The position numbers and the translations under genes were made by a program. Source: Saccharopolyspora kobensis (GTDB lineage: Bacteria > Actinomycetota > Actinomycetes > Mycobacteriales > Pseudonocardiaceae). Taken from it: DNA of 64,000 bases. Below, in pieces: positions 32,995 through 43,951 of this stretch; position 1 is the first letter of the stretch; each line of letters opens with the position of its first letter. A model generated the notes under the pieces. That model was not told the origin of the DNA. It worked only from the letters and a program-made list of their open reading frames with translations, and did not search any database. The stretch lies in contig NZ_FNVB01000006.1 in assembly GCF_900108315.1 (NCBI RefSeq), positions 82,180 to 146,179 of the forward strand. The letters run 5' to 3'.

Positions 32995-34440
32995 TCAGCC
33001 CCGGACCTTGGCGGCGATCTTGTCGCCGGTGTCCTTGTCGACGCTGCGCCAGTAGTCCAGCGCCCGCTCCAGGACCGGTTCGGACACGCCGTCGGAGAGG
33101 TGACCGGCCACGTTGTCCACGAACCGCGCCCGCTCGTCGTCGTTGAAGACGTTGCGGACCATCGCCCCGGGCTGACCGAAGTCGTCGTCCTCGGAGTGCA
33201 GCCGGTACGCCGAGCGGATCACCTCGTGCTCGATCCCGGCGGCCGAGTCGTCGATGCCGCAGGCCGGGTCGGCGCGCGGCCCGTCGTAGGAGTTCGGCAC
33301 GTACACCGGGTCCTGGCCGATGCTGAACCGCATCGCGCCGTCCTTGGAGTAGCTGTTCACCGGCGCGATCGGCTGGTTGACCGGGAGGTCCATGTAGTTG
33401 GTGCCGATCCGGTAGCGGTGCGCGTCCGGGTAGGAGAACAGCCTGCCCTGCAGCATCTTGTCCGGGGACGCACCCACACCGGGCACCATGTTGGACGGCT
33501 CGAAGGCGGCCTGCTCGATCTGGGCGAAGTAGTTGTCGGGGTTGCGGTTCAGCACGAACCGCCCGACCTGGATCAACGGGTAGTCGCCGTGCGGCCACAC
33601 CTTGGTCAGGTCGAACGGGTTGAAGCGGTAGTCGGCGGCGTCCTCGAACGGCATGACCTGGACGTGCAGCGTCCAGCTCGGGTGCTCGCCCGACTTGATC
33701 GCGGTCCACAGGTCGCGGATGTGGTGGTCGGCGTCCTCACCGGCCAGCCTGTCCGCCTCGGCCTGGGTCAGGAAGTCGTGGCCCTGGTCGGTCTTGAAGT
33801 GGTACTTCACCCAGAACTTCTCGCCCGCCCCGTTGATCCACGAGTAGGTGTGCGAGCCGTACATGTTCATGTTGCGCCAGGTGCGCGGGATGCCGCGGTC
33901 GCCCATCAGCCAGGTCACCTGGTGCGCCGACTCCGGGCACCGGCTCCAGAAGTCCCACTGCATGTCGTGGTCGCGCAGGTGGTTGTCGGCGCGGCGCTTC
34001 TGCGAGTGGATGAAGTCCGGGAACTTGATCGCGTCGCGGATGAAGAACACCGGGGTGTTGTTGCCGACGATGTCGTAGTTGCCCTCGCTGGTGTAGAACT
34101 TCATCGCGGTGCCGCGCGGATCGCGCCAGGTGTCCGGCGAGCCGAGCTCACCGGCGACCGAGGAGTAGCGCACCAGCGTGTCGGTCCTCGTTCCCGGCTG
34201 GAACACCGCGGCCCTGGTGAACTGGCTGACGTCCTCGGTGACCTCGAAGAAGCCGAACGCACCGCCGCCCTTGGCGTGCACCACGCGCTCGGGCACCCGC
34301 TCGCGGTTGAACTGCGCGTTCTTCTCGATCAGGTAGTGGTCCTGCAGCAGAACGGGGCCGTTCGGACCGGCGGTCAGCGAGTGGTCGTCGCTGGCCACCC
34401 GGATGCCTGCGTTGGTCGTCGTGGGTCGTGCCGAACTCAC
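32995..34440 (-). CDS. katA: Monofunctional heme catalase
   Basis: 481 residues, a small-subunit clade 3-type catalase that converts hydrogen peroxide to water and oxygen. The distal His55 is in [16 protein letters not shown] and the distal Asn at 127-128 is in VGNNTPVFF. The proximal heme tyrosine is in [14 protein letters not shown]. The length and all signatures are normal, with no C-terminal flavodoxin domain. The GTG at 34440 has a strong GAGGAGG upstream. No Fur-type regulator is adjacent. It is 103 bp downstream of the sugar kinase gene on the same strand. Confidence 0.96.
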   Translation of the reverse strand: MSSARPTTTNAGIRVASDDHSLTAGPNGPVLLQDHYLIEKNAQFNRERVPERVVHAKGGGAFGFFEVTEDVSQFTRAAVFQPGTRTDTLVRYSSVAGELGSPDTWRDPRGTAMKFYTSEGNYDIVGNNTPVFFIRDAIKFPDFIHSQKRRADNHLRDHDMQWDFWSRCPESAHQVTWLMGDRGIPRTWRNMNMYGSHTYSWINGAGEKFWVKYHFKTDQGHDFLTQAEADRLAGEDADHHIRDLWTAIKSGEHPSWTLHVQVMPFEDAADYRFNPFDLTKVWPHGDYPLIQVGRFVLNRNPDNYFAQIEQAAFEPSNMVPGVGASPDKMLQGRLFSYPDAHRYRIGTNYMDLPVNQPIAPVNSYSKDGAMRFSIGQDPVYVPNSYDGPRADPACGIDDSAAGIEHEVIRSAYRLHSEDDDFGQPGAMVRNVFNDDERARFVDNVAGHLSDGVSEPVLERALDYWRSVDKDTGDKIAAKVRG

Positions 34441-34543
34441 GATCGTCCTCCTCGTGGTGGTGGCTGAGGCCCTGCGGGCCTGGTATCGAGGACCGGCAGT
34501 CGGGGCAGCGCGCCACCACGCGGGAGGAGTCCGGAGACCGCCC

Positions 34544-36019
34544 CTACATCGGCAGGTCGCGCAGGGTTTCGTAGATCCGCTCGACCACCGCTCGGCGACG
34601 CGCCATCAAGCGCGCGGCCGCCGGGTCGGGAGTCGCCCTTCCTTCCGGCACGACCAGTTCGGCGGCGCGCTCCAGTGAAGCGAACTCGCCCAGAGCCCGC
34701 CACCCGAGCAGCACGGCACCGAGCCCGGAGCCGCCGCTGCCCTCCGCCAGGTCCAGGTCGATGTCGAGCGCCGCCGCGATGGCGTCCGCCCAGACCCGGC
34801 TCCGGAAGGCACCGCCGGTGGCCCGCACCGCGCGGACCTCAGCACCGGAGTCGCGCACCGCGTCGAGCACCAGCGCGAGCTGCTGCGCCACGCCCTCGAT
34901 GACCGCACGGGTCATCTCGGCGCGGCCGTGCGAACGCCGCAGGCCCAGGAACGAGCCGGTCAGGCCCGGTTCCCACCACGGCGCCCGCTCGCCGAGCAGG
35001 TACGGCAGGGCGATCAGCCCCTCCGCGCCGGGCGGCACGGCCGCCGCTTCGTCGAGCAGCTCGGCCACGTCCACGCCGAACGCCTCGGAAGCCCACTGGG
35101 CGGCGACCCCGCCGTTGCTCACGGCACCGCCGATCACCCACAGCCCGTCGGCCAGCGCGTAGCTGAACGTCCGGCAGCGCTCGTCGACGCCGGGCTTGTC
35201 CCGGGTCACGCGGAGCGCCCCGCTGGTGCCCAGCGAGAGCGCGGCCACGCCCGGCTGCACCGCACCGACGCCGAGGTTGGCCAGCGGACCGTCGCCACCG
35301 CCGAGCACCACCGGTAAGCCCTCGGGCAGCCCGACGGCATGGGCCACCTGCGCCGTCAGCGGCATGGTCGTCGTCGGCGAGTGGATCTCCGGCAGCTGCT
35401 CGGCGCGGACGCCCGCGACCTCCAGCGCCGGTTCGTGCCACTGCAACGTCGACATGCTCTGCAGCCCGCTCCCGGAGCTCAGCGAGTACTCGGTGACGAG
35501 CTCCCCGACGAAGTCCGCGACCACGAAGTCTTTCAGCGCGCACCAGCGCACCACGTCACGGGTGAGGTCGGCCTGGCTCCCGGTCAGCCAGGCCAGCTTG
35601 ACCATGACCGACTGGGTGTGGACCGGAGTACCGGTCGCGCGGTGCAGCGCCGAAGCCGCGTCGTGGTCGGACCGGATCCGCGCCGCGACGTCGGCCGCAC
35701 GGGTGTCCGCCCAGTTGAAGGCCGGCGTGGCCGGGGCACCGGACGAGTCGAGCCCGACCAGCGTGTGCATGGCGGTGCTGAACGACAGCCCGGCCACCTC
35801 GTGCCCGTGCTCCTTCGCCCATGCCACGCACTCGGCCAACGCCTCGATGGCGGCGTCCCGCACCTGCACGGCGTCTTGCGTCGCCTCACCGGACTCGTCG
35901 GTCCGCAGCGGGTAACCGCGCTCGGTCTGGTGCAGCACCCGAGCGTCGGTGCCAGCCGCGACGACCTTCGTCGCCGTGGTGCCGAGATCGATGCCGAGGA
36001 CAACCGGGGCAGAGCTCAT
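34544..36019 (-). CDS. FGGY-family carbohydrate kinase, gluconokinase-like
   Basis: 491 residues. The sugar-kinase actin fold shows the phosphate-1 loop [13 protein letters not shown] at the N-terminus, the catalytic-region [12 protein letters not shown], the phosphate-2 [14 protein letters not shown] and [12 protein letters not shown], and the adenosine motif [19 protein letters not shown]. It is most like gluconate kinases of the FGGY type, which make 6-phosphogluconate; xylulokinase is an alternative. No transporter or dehydrogenase gene accompanies it. The ATG at 36019 gives the family start [13 protein letters not shown]; a GTG at 36025 adds two residues. Confidence 0.88.
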   Translation of the reverse strand: MSSAPVVLGIDLGTTATKVVAAGTDARVLHQTERGYPLRTDESGEATQDAVQVRDAAIEALAECVAWAKEHGHEVAGLSFSTAMHTLVGLDSSGAPATPAFNWADTRAADVAARIRSDHDAASALHRATGTPVHTQSVMVKLAWLTGSQADLTRDVVRWCALKDFVVADFVGELVTEYSLSSGSGLQSMSTLQWHEPALEVAGVRAEQLPEIHSPTTTMPLTAQVAHAVGLPEGLPVVLGGGDGPLANLGVGAVQPGVAALSLGTSGALRVTRDKPGVDERCRTFSYALADGLWVIGGAVSNGGVAAQWASEAFGVDVAELLDEAAAVPPGAEGLIALPYLLGERAPWWEPGLTGSFLGLRRSHGRAEMTRAVIEGVAQQLALVLDAVRDSGAEVRAVRATGGAFRSRVWADAIAAALDIDLDLAEGSGGSGLGAVLLGWRALGEFASLERAAELVVPEGRATPDPAAARLMARRRAVVERIYETLRDLPM

Positions 36020-36468
36020 GCCCACAACCTATCCGCCGAACGCAGCAACGGATTCGCTCAGGGCACGCCCACGCCCCTCCGATGCCCGGACAACGCCAGG
36101 TCGAGGCGCCTGCGCACAGGTGCGGTCGAAGCGAGCAGACCGCCACCCCGCCAGGAGATGCGGTAAACGTCACCCACCATCCGGTGGCCGCGCGGGTCGG
36201 GAGCAAGGCGTCGGCGAGAACATCTCGAACCTCGTTTCGTGCAGTGACGCGAGCGATCTTCTTGAAGCGCCGCGAATTCGGCCGTGGTCGTCAGGTGGTC
36301 GGGGCAGGTGTTGGTGTTCATGGGTCCACTGTGGCGAACGGGGCGCGACGGTCTCAAGGAGAATTAGCCATGAACACACGTTCGAATGAATCTTGAATCT
36401 GTTGCGGCGCAACGAAAAGGCGCCTCCCTCCCGAAGCCGGGAGGAAGGCGCCCTGTCGAGCCGGGGGC
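36020..36468. other. Intergenic stretch without a supported gene
   Basis: No reading frame here has convincing codon bias or a recognisable product on either strand. The only frame with a good ribosome site (AAGGAG) is an 8-codon one, ATG at 36370 to TGA at 36394. The stretch contains the lysC-asd terminator at 36419-36452. Confidence 0.5.
36419..36452 (-). terminator. Terminator of the lysC-asd operon
   Basis: A 15-bp stem with one mismatch (36419-36433 with 36438-36452) begins 17 bp beyond the asd stop codon. On the minus strand it is followed by CTTTTCG, a short T run, so it fits a factor-independent terminator. Confidence 0.85.
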
Positions 36469-37520
36469 TTACTTCGCGAGGGTTTCGGCGATCTCGTAGG
36501 TGTTGAGCGCCGCGCCCTTGCGGAGGTTGTCACCGCAGACGAAGAAGTCCAGCGTGTTCGGGAAGTCCAGCGCCTGGCGGACGCGGCCCACGTAGGTCGG
36601 GTCCTCGCCGACCACGCCGGCCGGGGTCGGGAACACGCCGTTGTCGTGGTCGTCCTGCAGGACGATCGTCGGCTGCGCCTCGAACAACCGGTGCGCCTGC
36701 GCCACGGTCACCTCGCGCTCGAAGGTGGCGTGCACCGCCAGCGAGTGCGTGGTCACCACCGGCACCCGGACGCAGGTCGCGGAGACCTTCAGGTCCGGGA
36801 TGCCCAGGATCTTGCGGGACTCGTTGCGGACCTTGAGCTCCTCGGAGGTCCAGCCGTCGTCCTTGCGCGAACCGGCCCACGGCACCACGTTCAGCGCCAG
36901 CGGGGCCTTGAACGGCGTCTCCGCGGGCAGCCCGGCCGCGGCCAGCGCCTCGGCGACGTCACCGGCGCGCTCCCCGACGCCCTTGCCCGCCACCGCGGCG
37001 ATCTCCGCCTGCAGCCGGTCGATGCCTTCCTGACCAGCACCGGAAGCGGCCTGGTAGGAGGAGACGACCAGCTCGCGCAGGCCGAACTCGCGGTGCAGCG
37101 CGCCCAGCGCCGCCATCATCGACAGCGTGGTGCAGTTCGGGTTGGCGATGATGCCCTTGGGGCGCTCGTTCACCTGCTCCGCGTTGACCTCGGGCACCAC
37201 CAGCGGCACCTCGGGGTCCATCCGGAACGCACCGGAGTTGTCCACCGCGATCGCGCCGCGCTCGGCCGCCACCGGGGCCCACTGCGCGGAGACCTCGTCC
37301 GGCACGTCGAACAGCGCGATGTCCACGCCGTCGAACGCCTCCGGCGCGAGCTCCACCACGGTGTGCTCCCGGCCGCGCACGGTGATCTTCTTGCCCGCCG
37401 ACCGCGCGGAGGCGATCAACCGGATCTCGCCCCACGGCACGGAGTCGCGGTTGTTGATGATGTCGATCATCACGGTGCCGACCGCGCCGGTCGCACCCAC
37501 GATTGCCAGCGTCGGCGCCA

Positions 37521-37521
<1 letters not shown>
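36469..37521 (-). CDS. asd: Aspartate-semialdehyde dehydrogenase
   Basis: 350 residues. It reduces beta-aspartyl phosphate to aspartate semialdehyde with NADPH, the second step towards lysine, diaminopimelate, threonine and methionine. The NADP loop [10 protein letters not shown], the substrate/phosphate region SARSAGKK, the catalytic Cys130 in NPNCTT and the [12 protein letters not shown] block are all present. The active-site His is likely in [13 protein letters not shown]. The ATG at 37521 shares its A with the lysC stop codon (TGATG), so the two are translationally coupled, as in many actinomycetes. Confidence 0.97.
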
Positions 37522-38786
<1,265 letters not shown>

Positions 38787-39058
38787 GTGAAACAAACCTC
38801 CTCGACCGCTGCGGTCGCCCCGGGCACGGGTTGTCCCCGCACTGACACCGGTGGACGAAGAGCGCCAACGCGCCGCGGGCGCGCAGGTTGCCCCAGCGAC
38901 CGAGCAGTCGGCAGCGTCGGCCGCTACCGGCCGAAACGGCCTTCTACCAGGTCGCTCCGCTGCCGGACTAGCCTACCGAACCGACACCGCCCGACCCCAG
39001 CCCCAGCGGCCGCCACTACCCTGTGAGACTCGATTGTCGACAAGCGCGGAGGACTGGG

Positions 39059-40300
39059 TTGCCCACCACTCCAGGTGCGATCGAGCCGCCCATGGGAAAT
39101 CTCGGAAACAGCCCCGCTACCCAGCGGAAACAATCCCGAGGCACAGCGCTGGACCGGCTGTTGGACGGCTCGCCGCAACGGCGTCGGCTGATCGTCGCCG
39201 TCGCGCCGGCTGTGGTTTACCTCGCAATCCGTCTGGTCGGCCTGCTGGTGCTCGCCTGGCTGTCCGCGGCCAACGACGAAGCGATCCTGGACAACCTGCG
39301 CGCCTGGGACGGGCAGTGGTACCTGGAGATCGCCCAGAACGGCTACGGCGGCGTGGACCCGAGCATGGTCGACGGCTTCGGGAACCGGTATCCGGAGACG
39401 CCGCTGGCCTTCTTCCCCGGCTACCCGCTGCTGATCATGGCGTTCGCGCTGATCCCGGGCGTCAGCGCGACCGGCGGCGCGATCACCGCGAGCCTGGCCT
39501 GCGGGGTGGCCGCCGCCTACGGGCTGGCGCGGCTGGGCCGCCGGATCGGCGGTTCCGAGGGCGTCGGGCTGCTGCTGGTGGTGCTGTTCGCCGCGGCGCC
39601 GATGTCGGTGGTGCTGTCGATGGCCTACTCGGAGGCGCTGTTCTGCGCGCTGGCGATCTGGGCGCTGATCGGGGTCATCGAGCGGAACTGGCTGCTGGCC
39701 GGGCTGTGCTGCGCGGCCGCGGGCCTGGTCCGGCCGACCGCCGCGGCGCTGATCGGCGTGATCGGGCTCGCCGCGCTGGTCGCCGTCGTGCAGCGGAAGG
39801 ACACCTGGCGCCCGTGGCTGGCGATGCTGCTCGCGCCCAGCGGGATGCTGCTCTACATCGGCTGGGTGGGCGTCCAGACCGGCAACCCGACCGGCTACTT
39901 CGCCCTCCAGCAGCGCGGCTGGTCGTCGCAGTTCGACGGCGGTGTCGCCACCGGTCAGTTCCTGCTGGAGTCGCTGACCACGGAGAAGTCGGTCTTCGAG
40001 ACGTTCACGACGTGGGTCGTGCTGGCCGCGCTGGTGCTGATGGTGCTCTGCCTGCGGCAGCGGATGCCGTGGCCGCTGCTGGTGTTCGCCGCCGCGGTGC
40101 TGGTGCTGGACCTGGGCTCGGACGGCTTGATGTACTCGAAGGTGCGCCTGATGCTGCCGGCGTTCCCGCTGCTCATCCCGGTGGCGATCGGGTTGGCGCG
40201 GCGCCGGACGACCACGGCGGTGACGACCGCGGTGCTGCTGGTGTTCTTCGGCTCGTGGTTCGGCGCCTACTCGCTGACGGCCTGGCAGTACGCGATCTGA
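39059..40300 (+). CDS. PIG-V-like GT-C mannosyltransferase family membrane protein
   Basis: 413 residues with about ten membrane helices. The first extracytoplasmic loop contains the GT-C signature RAWDGQWYLEIAQNGYG, with the acidic residue expected to be catalytic, and then FFPGYPLLIMA, both typical of PIG-V-related mannosyltransferases that use polyprenol-phosphate-mannose. It probably glycosylates an envelope lipid or protein. The TTG at 39059 is chosen, because GCGGAGGA lies 6-7 nt upstream; an ATG at 39092 lacks such a site. It is divergent from lysC; the 272-bp gap between them holds no gene I can support. Confidence 0.85.
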   Translation: MPTTPGAIEPPMGNLGNSPATQRKQSRGTALDRLLDGSPQRRRLIVAVAPAVVYLAIRLVGLLVLAWLSAANDEAILDNLRAWDGQWYLEIAQNGYGGVDPSMVDGFGNRYPETPLAFFPGYPLLIMAFALIPGVSATGGAITASLACGVAAAYGLARLGRRIGGSEGVGLLLVVLFAAAPMSVVLSMAYSEALFCALAIWALIGVIERNWLLAGLCCAAAGLVRPTAAALIGVIGLAALVAVVQRKDTWRPWLAMLLAPSGMLLYIGWVGVQTGNPTGYFALQQRGWSSQFDGGVATGQFLLESLTTEKSVFETFTTWVVLAALVLMVLCLRQRMPWPLLVFAAAVLVLDLGSDGLMYSKVRLMLPAFPLLIPVAIGLARRRTTTAVTTAVLLVFFGSWFGAYSLTAWQYAI

Positions 40301-40365
40301 GCCTGCGGTGGACAGCGGCGGGCGCGGTCGACAGACTCGCTGGGCGACGACCTGGGAGGTGGCCC

Positions 40366-40986
40366 GTGACCGCTGAGGACTACACGGTCGAGGTTCCGGC
40401 GAGCAAGCCCGCGCAGACGTCCGTGCCGGTGCACCCGCTGCTGGCGGAGCGCTGGAGCCCGCGCGCGATGGATCCGTCGACGGAGTTGAGCGACGAGCAG
40501 TTCACCGCGCTGTTCGAGGCGGCCCGGTGGGCGCCGTCGTGGGGCAACACCCAGCCCGCGCGCTACATCGCGGCGCGGCGCGGCGAGTCCGCCTTCGACC
40601 GCATCCACGGCACGCTGTCGCGCGGCAACAAGGGCTGGACCAGCAACGCCGCCGCACTGGCGATCGGCGTGGCGCAGCTGATCGACGAGGACGGCGAGCC
40701 GCTGCCCTACGGCGAGTACGGCGTGGCGCTGGCGACGGAGAACCTCGTGCTGCAGGCCGTCGCCGAGGGCCTCCACGGGCACCAGATGGCCGGGTTCGAC
40801 CGGGACGCGGTGCGCGCGGAGTTCGGCGTCCCGGCCGAGTTCGAGCCGGTCGTGGCCGTCGCGGTCGGCGGCCTGGGAACGTTGGCGGGCATGCCCGAGC
40901 GGCTGCAGGAGAAGGAGCTCCGCCCCCGCATCCGCAAGCCCCTGGCGGAGCTGGTCTTCACCGACTGGGGCCAGCCGCGGTTCTGA
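40366..40986 (+). CDS. Nitroreductase family protein
   Basis: 206 residues of the FMN-dependent nitroreductase fold. The FMN-binding start RWSPRAMDPSTELSDEQFTALFEAARWAPSWGNTQPARY is split over the first two helices, and the glycine-rich GVALATENLVLQAVAEGLHGHQMAGFD block is the dimer and flavin contact region. It ends with the usual RKPLAELVFTDWG. The enzymes reduce nitroaromatics, quinones or enones. The GTG at 40366 has GGGAGG upstream. It is 65 bp after the mannosyltransferase gene, with no obvious functional link. Confidence 0.92.
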   Translation: MTAEDYTVEVPASKPAQTSVPVHPLLAERWSPRAMDPSTELSDEQFTALFEAARWAPSWGNTQPARYIAARRGESAFDRIHGTLSRGNKGWTSNAAALAIGVAQLIDEDGEPLPYGEYGVALATENLVLQAVAEGLHGHQMAGFDRDAVRAEFGVPAEFEPVVAVAVGGLGTLAGMPERLQEKELRPRIRKPLAELVFTDWGQPRF

Positions 40987-41013
40987 GCCCGCGAGCAGCG
41001 CCAGTGCTGCGCG

Positions 41014-41685
41014 TCAGCGCGGGGCTTGCGGCGTGATCAGGCCGGTTTCGTAGGCCGCGATCACGAGTTGCGCCCGGTCCCGGGCGTGCAGCTTGGCGAG
41101 CAGGCGACCGATGTGGGTCTTCACCGTCGGCATCGTCAGGTGCAGGCGTTCGGTCAGTTCGGCGTTGGACAAGCCGCGGGCCACCAGCGCGAGCACTTCC
41201 AGCTCCCGGCCGGTCAGCGAGCTCAGGGCGCGGTCCGGGATCGCGGGCGGCTTCGGGCTCCGGGCGAACTCCTCGATCAGCCGCCGGGTCACCGACGGCG
41301 CCAGCAGCCCGTCGCCCGCCGCCACCACCCGGATCGCGGCGAGCAGGTCGGCGGGCGGGGTGTCCTTGAGCAGGAACCCGCTGGCCCCGGCGCGCAGCGC
41401 GGCGTACACGTACTCGTCGAGGTCGAACGTGGTGAGGATCAGCACCCGCACGCCGGGCAGTTCGGGATCGCCGCAGATCCGCCGGGTCGCCTCGATGCCG
41501 TCGACATCGGGCATCCGGACGTCCATCAGCACCACGTCCGGCCGTTCCCGACGCGCGGCCGCGACGGCTTCGCCGCCGGTGGCGGCCTCCCCGACGGCCG
41601 ACAGGTCGGCAGCGGTGTCCACGAGCAGCCGGAAGCTGCCGCGCACCAGGGCCTGGTCGTCCACGACCAGCACGCGGACGCTCAC
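41014..41685 (-). CDS. NarL/FixJ-type response regulator
   Basis: 223 residues. The receiver domain occupies 1-120 with acidic pair VVDDQ at the N-terminus, phospho-acceptor Asp55 in VVLMDVRMPD and Lys in FLLKDTPP. The LuxR-type output helix-turn-helix is at about 160-215 (LTGRELEVLALVARGLSNAELTERL, TVKTHIGRLLAKL). The GTG start at 41685 overlaps the sensor kinase stop by 4 nt (GTGA), so the pair is coupled. Target genes are unknown; the divergent membrane-protein gene at 42955 is a candidate. Confidence 0.95.
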   Translation of the reverse strand: MSVRVLVVDDQALVRGSFRLLVDTAADLSAVGEAATGGEAVAAARRERPDVVLMDVRMPDVDGIEATRRICGDPELPGVRVLILTTFDLDEYVYAALRAGASGFLLKDTPPADLLAAIRVVAAGDGLLAPSVTRRLIEEFARSPKPPAIPDRALSSLTGRELEVLALVARGLSNAELTERLHLTMPTVKTHIGRLLAKLHARDRAQLVIAAYETGLITPQAPR

Positions 41686-42812
41686 CCGCGTTCTCCCCTC
41701 TCGCAAGGCAGCCGGGCGGAGACGCCGAATCCGCCGCCGGGCAGCGGTCCGGCGGTGAACTCGCCGCCGTACATCATCACCCGCTCCCGCATCCCCACCA
41801 GCCCGTGCCCGCCACCGGACCGGGCCGGTCGCGTCCCGTCGTCCACGACCTGCACGCCGACGGATTCCTCGCCGGCATCGACGCGAACGGCGCAGTTCGC
41901 CGGAGCGGCGTGCTTGACGACGTTGGTGAGCGATTCCTGCACGATCCGGTAGACCGCCAGCGCAACGCCGGGCGGCGGATTCCCGGTCCCGGTGATCTCC
42001 AGGTCGACGGCCACTCCGGCGTCGATCGTGCGATCGACGAGCCCGCGCAGCGCCGCGAGGTCCGGAACCGGTTGGCGGGGCAGCGGTTCGGCGGGCGCGG
42101 AGCGGAGCACGCCGAGCATGCCGCGCATCTCCAGCAGCGCGCTGCGACTGGTGCTCTCGATGCTGCGCAGCGCTTCCCGGGCCTCGGCGGGCCGCTGCTC
42201 GGCGATGTGGTTGGCGACGCCCGCCTGCACCGCGATGAGGCTCAGGTTGTGCGAGACGATGTCGTGCAGTTCCCGAGCGATCCGCAGCCGTTCCTCGGCT
42301 CGGATGCGCTGCGTCTCGCGTTCGGCGGCGGCGTCGCGCTGCCGGAAGTGCGCACCGGCGGCCCAGGCGCCACCGGACAGCAGCCAGAAGAGGCCGACCA
42401 GACCGGCTGAATCGGCGATGCTGCCGGAAGGCGTGAGGAACGCCTCTCCCACGACGAGTCCGATCGCGCCCGCGAGCAGCGCGATGAGCGCTGCGGGCAA
42501 CGCGCGCCGCGGCGGCTCGTACCGTCCCACGGCGTGCAGAGCGAGGGCCGTGGCGATGTAGGGCTCGCGGGTGATGTCGAGCAACGTCGCCGACGCGGAA
42601 GCCACCACCACGACCGCGAGCACCGGCAACGGCCGTCTTCGGCGGGCGGCTACCGGCAGGCCGACCGCCGCCGCGACCACCCAGCCGAGCCATGCCGGGC
42701 CGCCGAAGACCGGCAGCCCGTCGGTGGCCTCCAGCATCGCGAACGAGACGTATGCGGCGGTGATCGCCACGCCCGCAGCGGCATCGACTAGGACGAGGCG
42801 ATCGGCGAGCAC
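41682..42812 (-). CDS. Two-component sensor histidine kinase, NarL class (HisKA_3)
   Basis: 376 residues. Five or six membrane helices fill residues 8-155, with little extracytoplasmic domain, so it may sense the membrane itself. The HisKA_3 dimer helix contains ARELHDIVSHNLSLIAVQAG with phospho-acceptor His183. The ATPase domain has the N box VQESLTNVVKHA and the G1/G2 boxes VVDDGT and GGGHGLVGMRERVMMYGG. This LiaS/DesK-like class often reports on envelope stress. GTG start at 42812; operon with the response regulator. Confidence 0.93.
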   Translation of the reverse strand: MLADRLVLVDAAAGVAITAAYVSFAMLEATDGLPVFGGPAWLGWVVAAAVGLPVAARRRRPLPVLAVVVVASASATLLDITREPYIATALALHAVGRYEPPRRALPAALIALLAGAIGLVVGEAFLTPSGSIADSAGLVGLFWLLSGGAWAAGAHFRQRDAAAERETQRIRAEERLRIARELHDIVSHNLSLIAVQAGVANHIAEQRPAEAREALRSIESTSRSALLEMRGMLGVLRSAPAEPLPRQPVPDLAALRGLVDRTIDAGVAVDLEITGTGNPPPGVALAVYRIVQESLTNVVKHAAPANCAVRVDAGEESVGVQVVDDGTRPARSGGGHGLVGMRERVMMYGGEFTAGPLPGGGFGVSARLPCERGERG

Positions 42813-42877
42813 ATCGCGACACTAATCGCGCCGCCGACGGTGGTCATCGGACCGAGGCAGGCGCGTTCCCGCGACAG

Positions 42878-42895
42878 GTCATACCCGGGTACGAC
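42878..42895. promoter_or_regulatory. Candidate operator, near-palindrome
   Basis: GTCATACCC-GGGTACGAC is an 18-bp dyad with 8 of 9 pairs, centred on TACCCGGGTA, in the gap between the sensor kinase and the divergent membrane-protein gene. Confidence 0.35.
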
Positions 42896-42954
42896 GTGGG
42901 AGTCCGTACCTCGGCCCGATGCCCGGGCGGGCCCGGCGGCCGAGAGTTCACGGC

Positions 42955-43638
42955 ATGACGCACACTCGCTTCCCCGGCGGGCTCGCACTGGTTCTCGGCC
43001 CGCTGTTCATGCTGGCCGGAGCTCTGCTTCGAGCCGGGCACGACTTCTTCTTCCCGGACCAGCTCGCGGCCTTCGCCGCCGAACCGGTGCTGATCCAGTT
43101 CGCCTACGGCGCGTTCCTGATCGGCGACGTGGTGCTGTGGCCGGGTGTCGTGCTGCTGGCGGTGCGGATCGGCGAAACCCGTCCCGGCTGGGCGCTGTGG
43201 GGCGGGATGCTGACCGTTTTCGGGCTTTTCGCCCGCGCGTTCCACGCCGGCGTCGACCACCTGGCCTTCCAGCTGGTGGACCTGCGGGGCGTGGCTTCCG
43301 CGACGAGCCTGGTGAGCGACGCCTACGGCGCCTACCACGTGATGAGCGCGCTGAACCCGGCGATCATGGCCGGGTGGGTGGTGCTGGCGTTCGGCGCGTG
43401 GCGGGCCGGGGTGCTCGGGCCGTTCCGGGCGGTGGCGCTGGGTCTGATGGCAGCGCTGCCGATCGGTGTCCTCAAGGGAACCACCGCGATGTCGGTGGTC
43501 GCGCTGGCCGGGCTCGCGGTGGCCCTGGTGTCGCTGGGACACCAGGAGCTGCGCGCCGCGCCCCGCCCGCCGGCCCGGCGAATCGCCCTCACCGCAGCGG
43601 CGATCGCCGCGATGGCATTCGTCGGAACGCTCGGCTGA
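42955..43638 (+). CDS. Hypothetical polytopic membrane protein
   Basis: 227 residues with about six membrane helices and no family I can name. Distinct features are a conserved-looking AGHDFFFPDQLAAFA loop after helix 1, a FHAGVDHLAFQLVDLRG loop after helix 3 and a short arginine-rich loop (PRPPARRIAL) before the last helix. The ATG at 42955 is preferred to 42919, because the latter adds an arginine-rich leader. It is divergent from the two-component system, with a dyad between them, so it may be its target. The second hairpin repeat follows it. Confidence 0.75.
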   Translation: MTHTRFPGGLALVLGPLFMLAGALLRAGHDFFFPDQLAAFAAEPVLIQFAYGAFLIGDVVLWPGVVLLAVRIGETRPGWALWGGMLTVFGLFARAFHAGVDHLAFQLVDLRGVASATSLVSDAYGAYHVMSALNPAIMAGWVVLAFGAWRAGVLGPFRAVALGLMAALPIGVLKGTTAMSVVALAGLAVALVSLGHQELRAAPRPPARRIALTAAAIAAMAFVGTLG

Positions 43639-43650
43639 TGCCGAACCGCT

Positions 43651-43692
43651 CGTGAGCGTTTTGGGGCGCTATGACGCCCCAAAACGCTCACG
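43651..43692. repeat. Dispersed hairpin repeat, copy 2 (also terminator)
   Basis: A perfect 18-bp stem CGTGAGCGTTTTGGGGCG with its complement (43651-43668, 43675-43692) around the loop CTATGA. It lies between convergent genes. The loop and arms match the copy at 50204. Confidence 0.85.
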
Positions 43693-43711
43693 GTCTCTGA
43701 TGACCCGAGCG

Positions 43712-43951
43712 CTAGTGGTCGCGCAGGCGGCGCAGGGCGAGCAGGCCGCCGATACCGGGGATGAGTGCGAGCCAGCGGGCCGCGGGCGGCGCCGGGACCA
43801 GGAACGTGGCCGCGATGACGACCAGGTAGGCCATCCCGTGCAGCGGGCCGACCAGCGACGACACCCCGTCGATGTGCACCGTGAACAGGTTGATCAGCAG
43901 CAGCGCCAGGGATGCGGCCTCGGCCGCGGCGGAGATCCGGAGGGTGCGCAC
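43712..43951 (-). CDS. DUF3817-like small membrane protein
   Basis: 79 residues with three hydrophobic segments. The layout (RISAAAEAASLALLLINLF, then GPLHGMAYLVVIAATF, then a final helix and a basic RRLRDH tail) resembles DUF3817, whose members carry a conserved histidine in the second helix (LHG here). Function unknown. The GTG at 43951 follows the stop codon of the upstream gene with no gap, so it must be cotranslated with it. Confidence 0.65.
   Translation of the reverse strand: MRTLRISAAAEAASLALLLINLFTVHIDGVSSLVGPLHGMAYLVVIAATFLVPAPPAARWLALIPGIGGLLALRRLRDH

Noticed and set aside
34441..34519. Minus-strand frame with CPDC and a histidine run ahead of the catalase start
   Set aside because: It is only a short run before entering the catalase gene out of frame; the CPDC motif is probably chance. 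No Fur-like protein can be read.
36058..36321. Minus-strand frame starting MNTNTCPDHL between asd and the sugar kinase
   Set aside because: No ribosome site, arginine-rich translation and no family likeness.
36370..36396. Eight-codon frame with AAGGAG in front, a possible leader peptide
   Set aside because: No downstream gene on the same strand that it could control; lysC-asd is on the opposite strand and ends before it.
38787..39058. Lysine riboswitch or attenuator ahead of lysC
   Set aside because: I could not find the conserved lysine-riboswitch core or a leader peptide; only ordinary GC-rich sequence and a TAGGCT-like -10 on the minus strand are visible.
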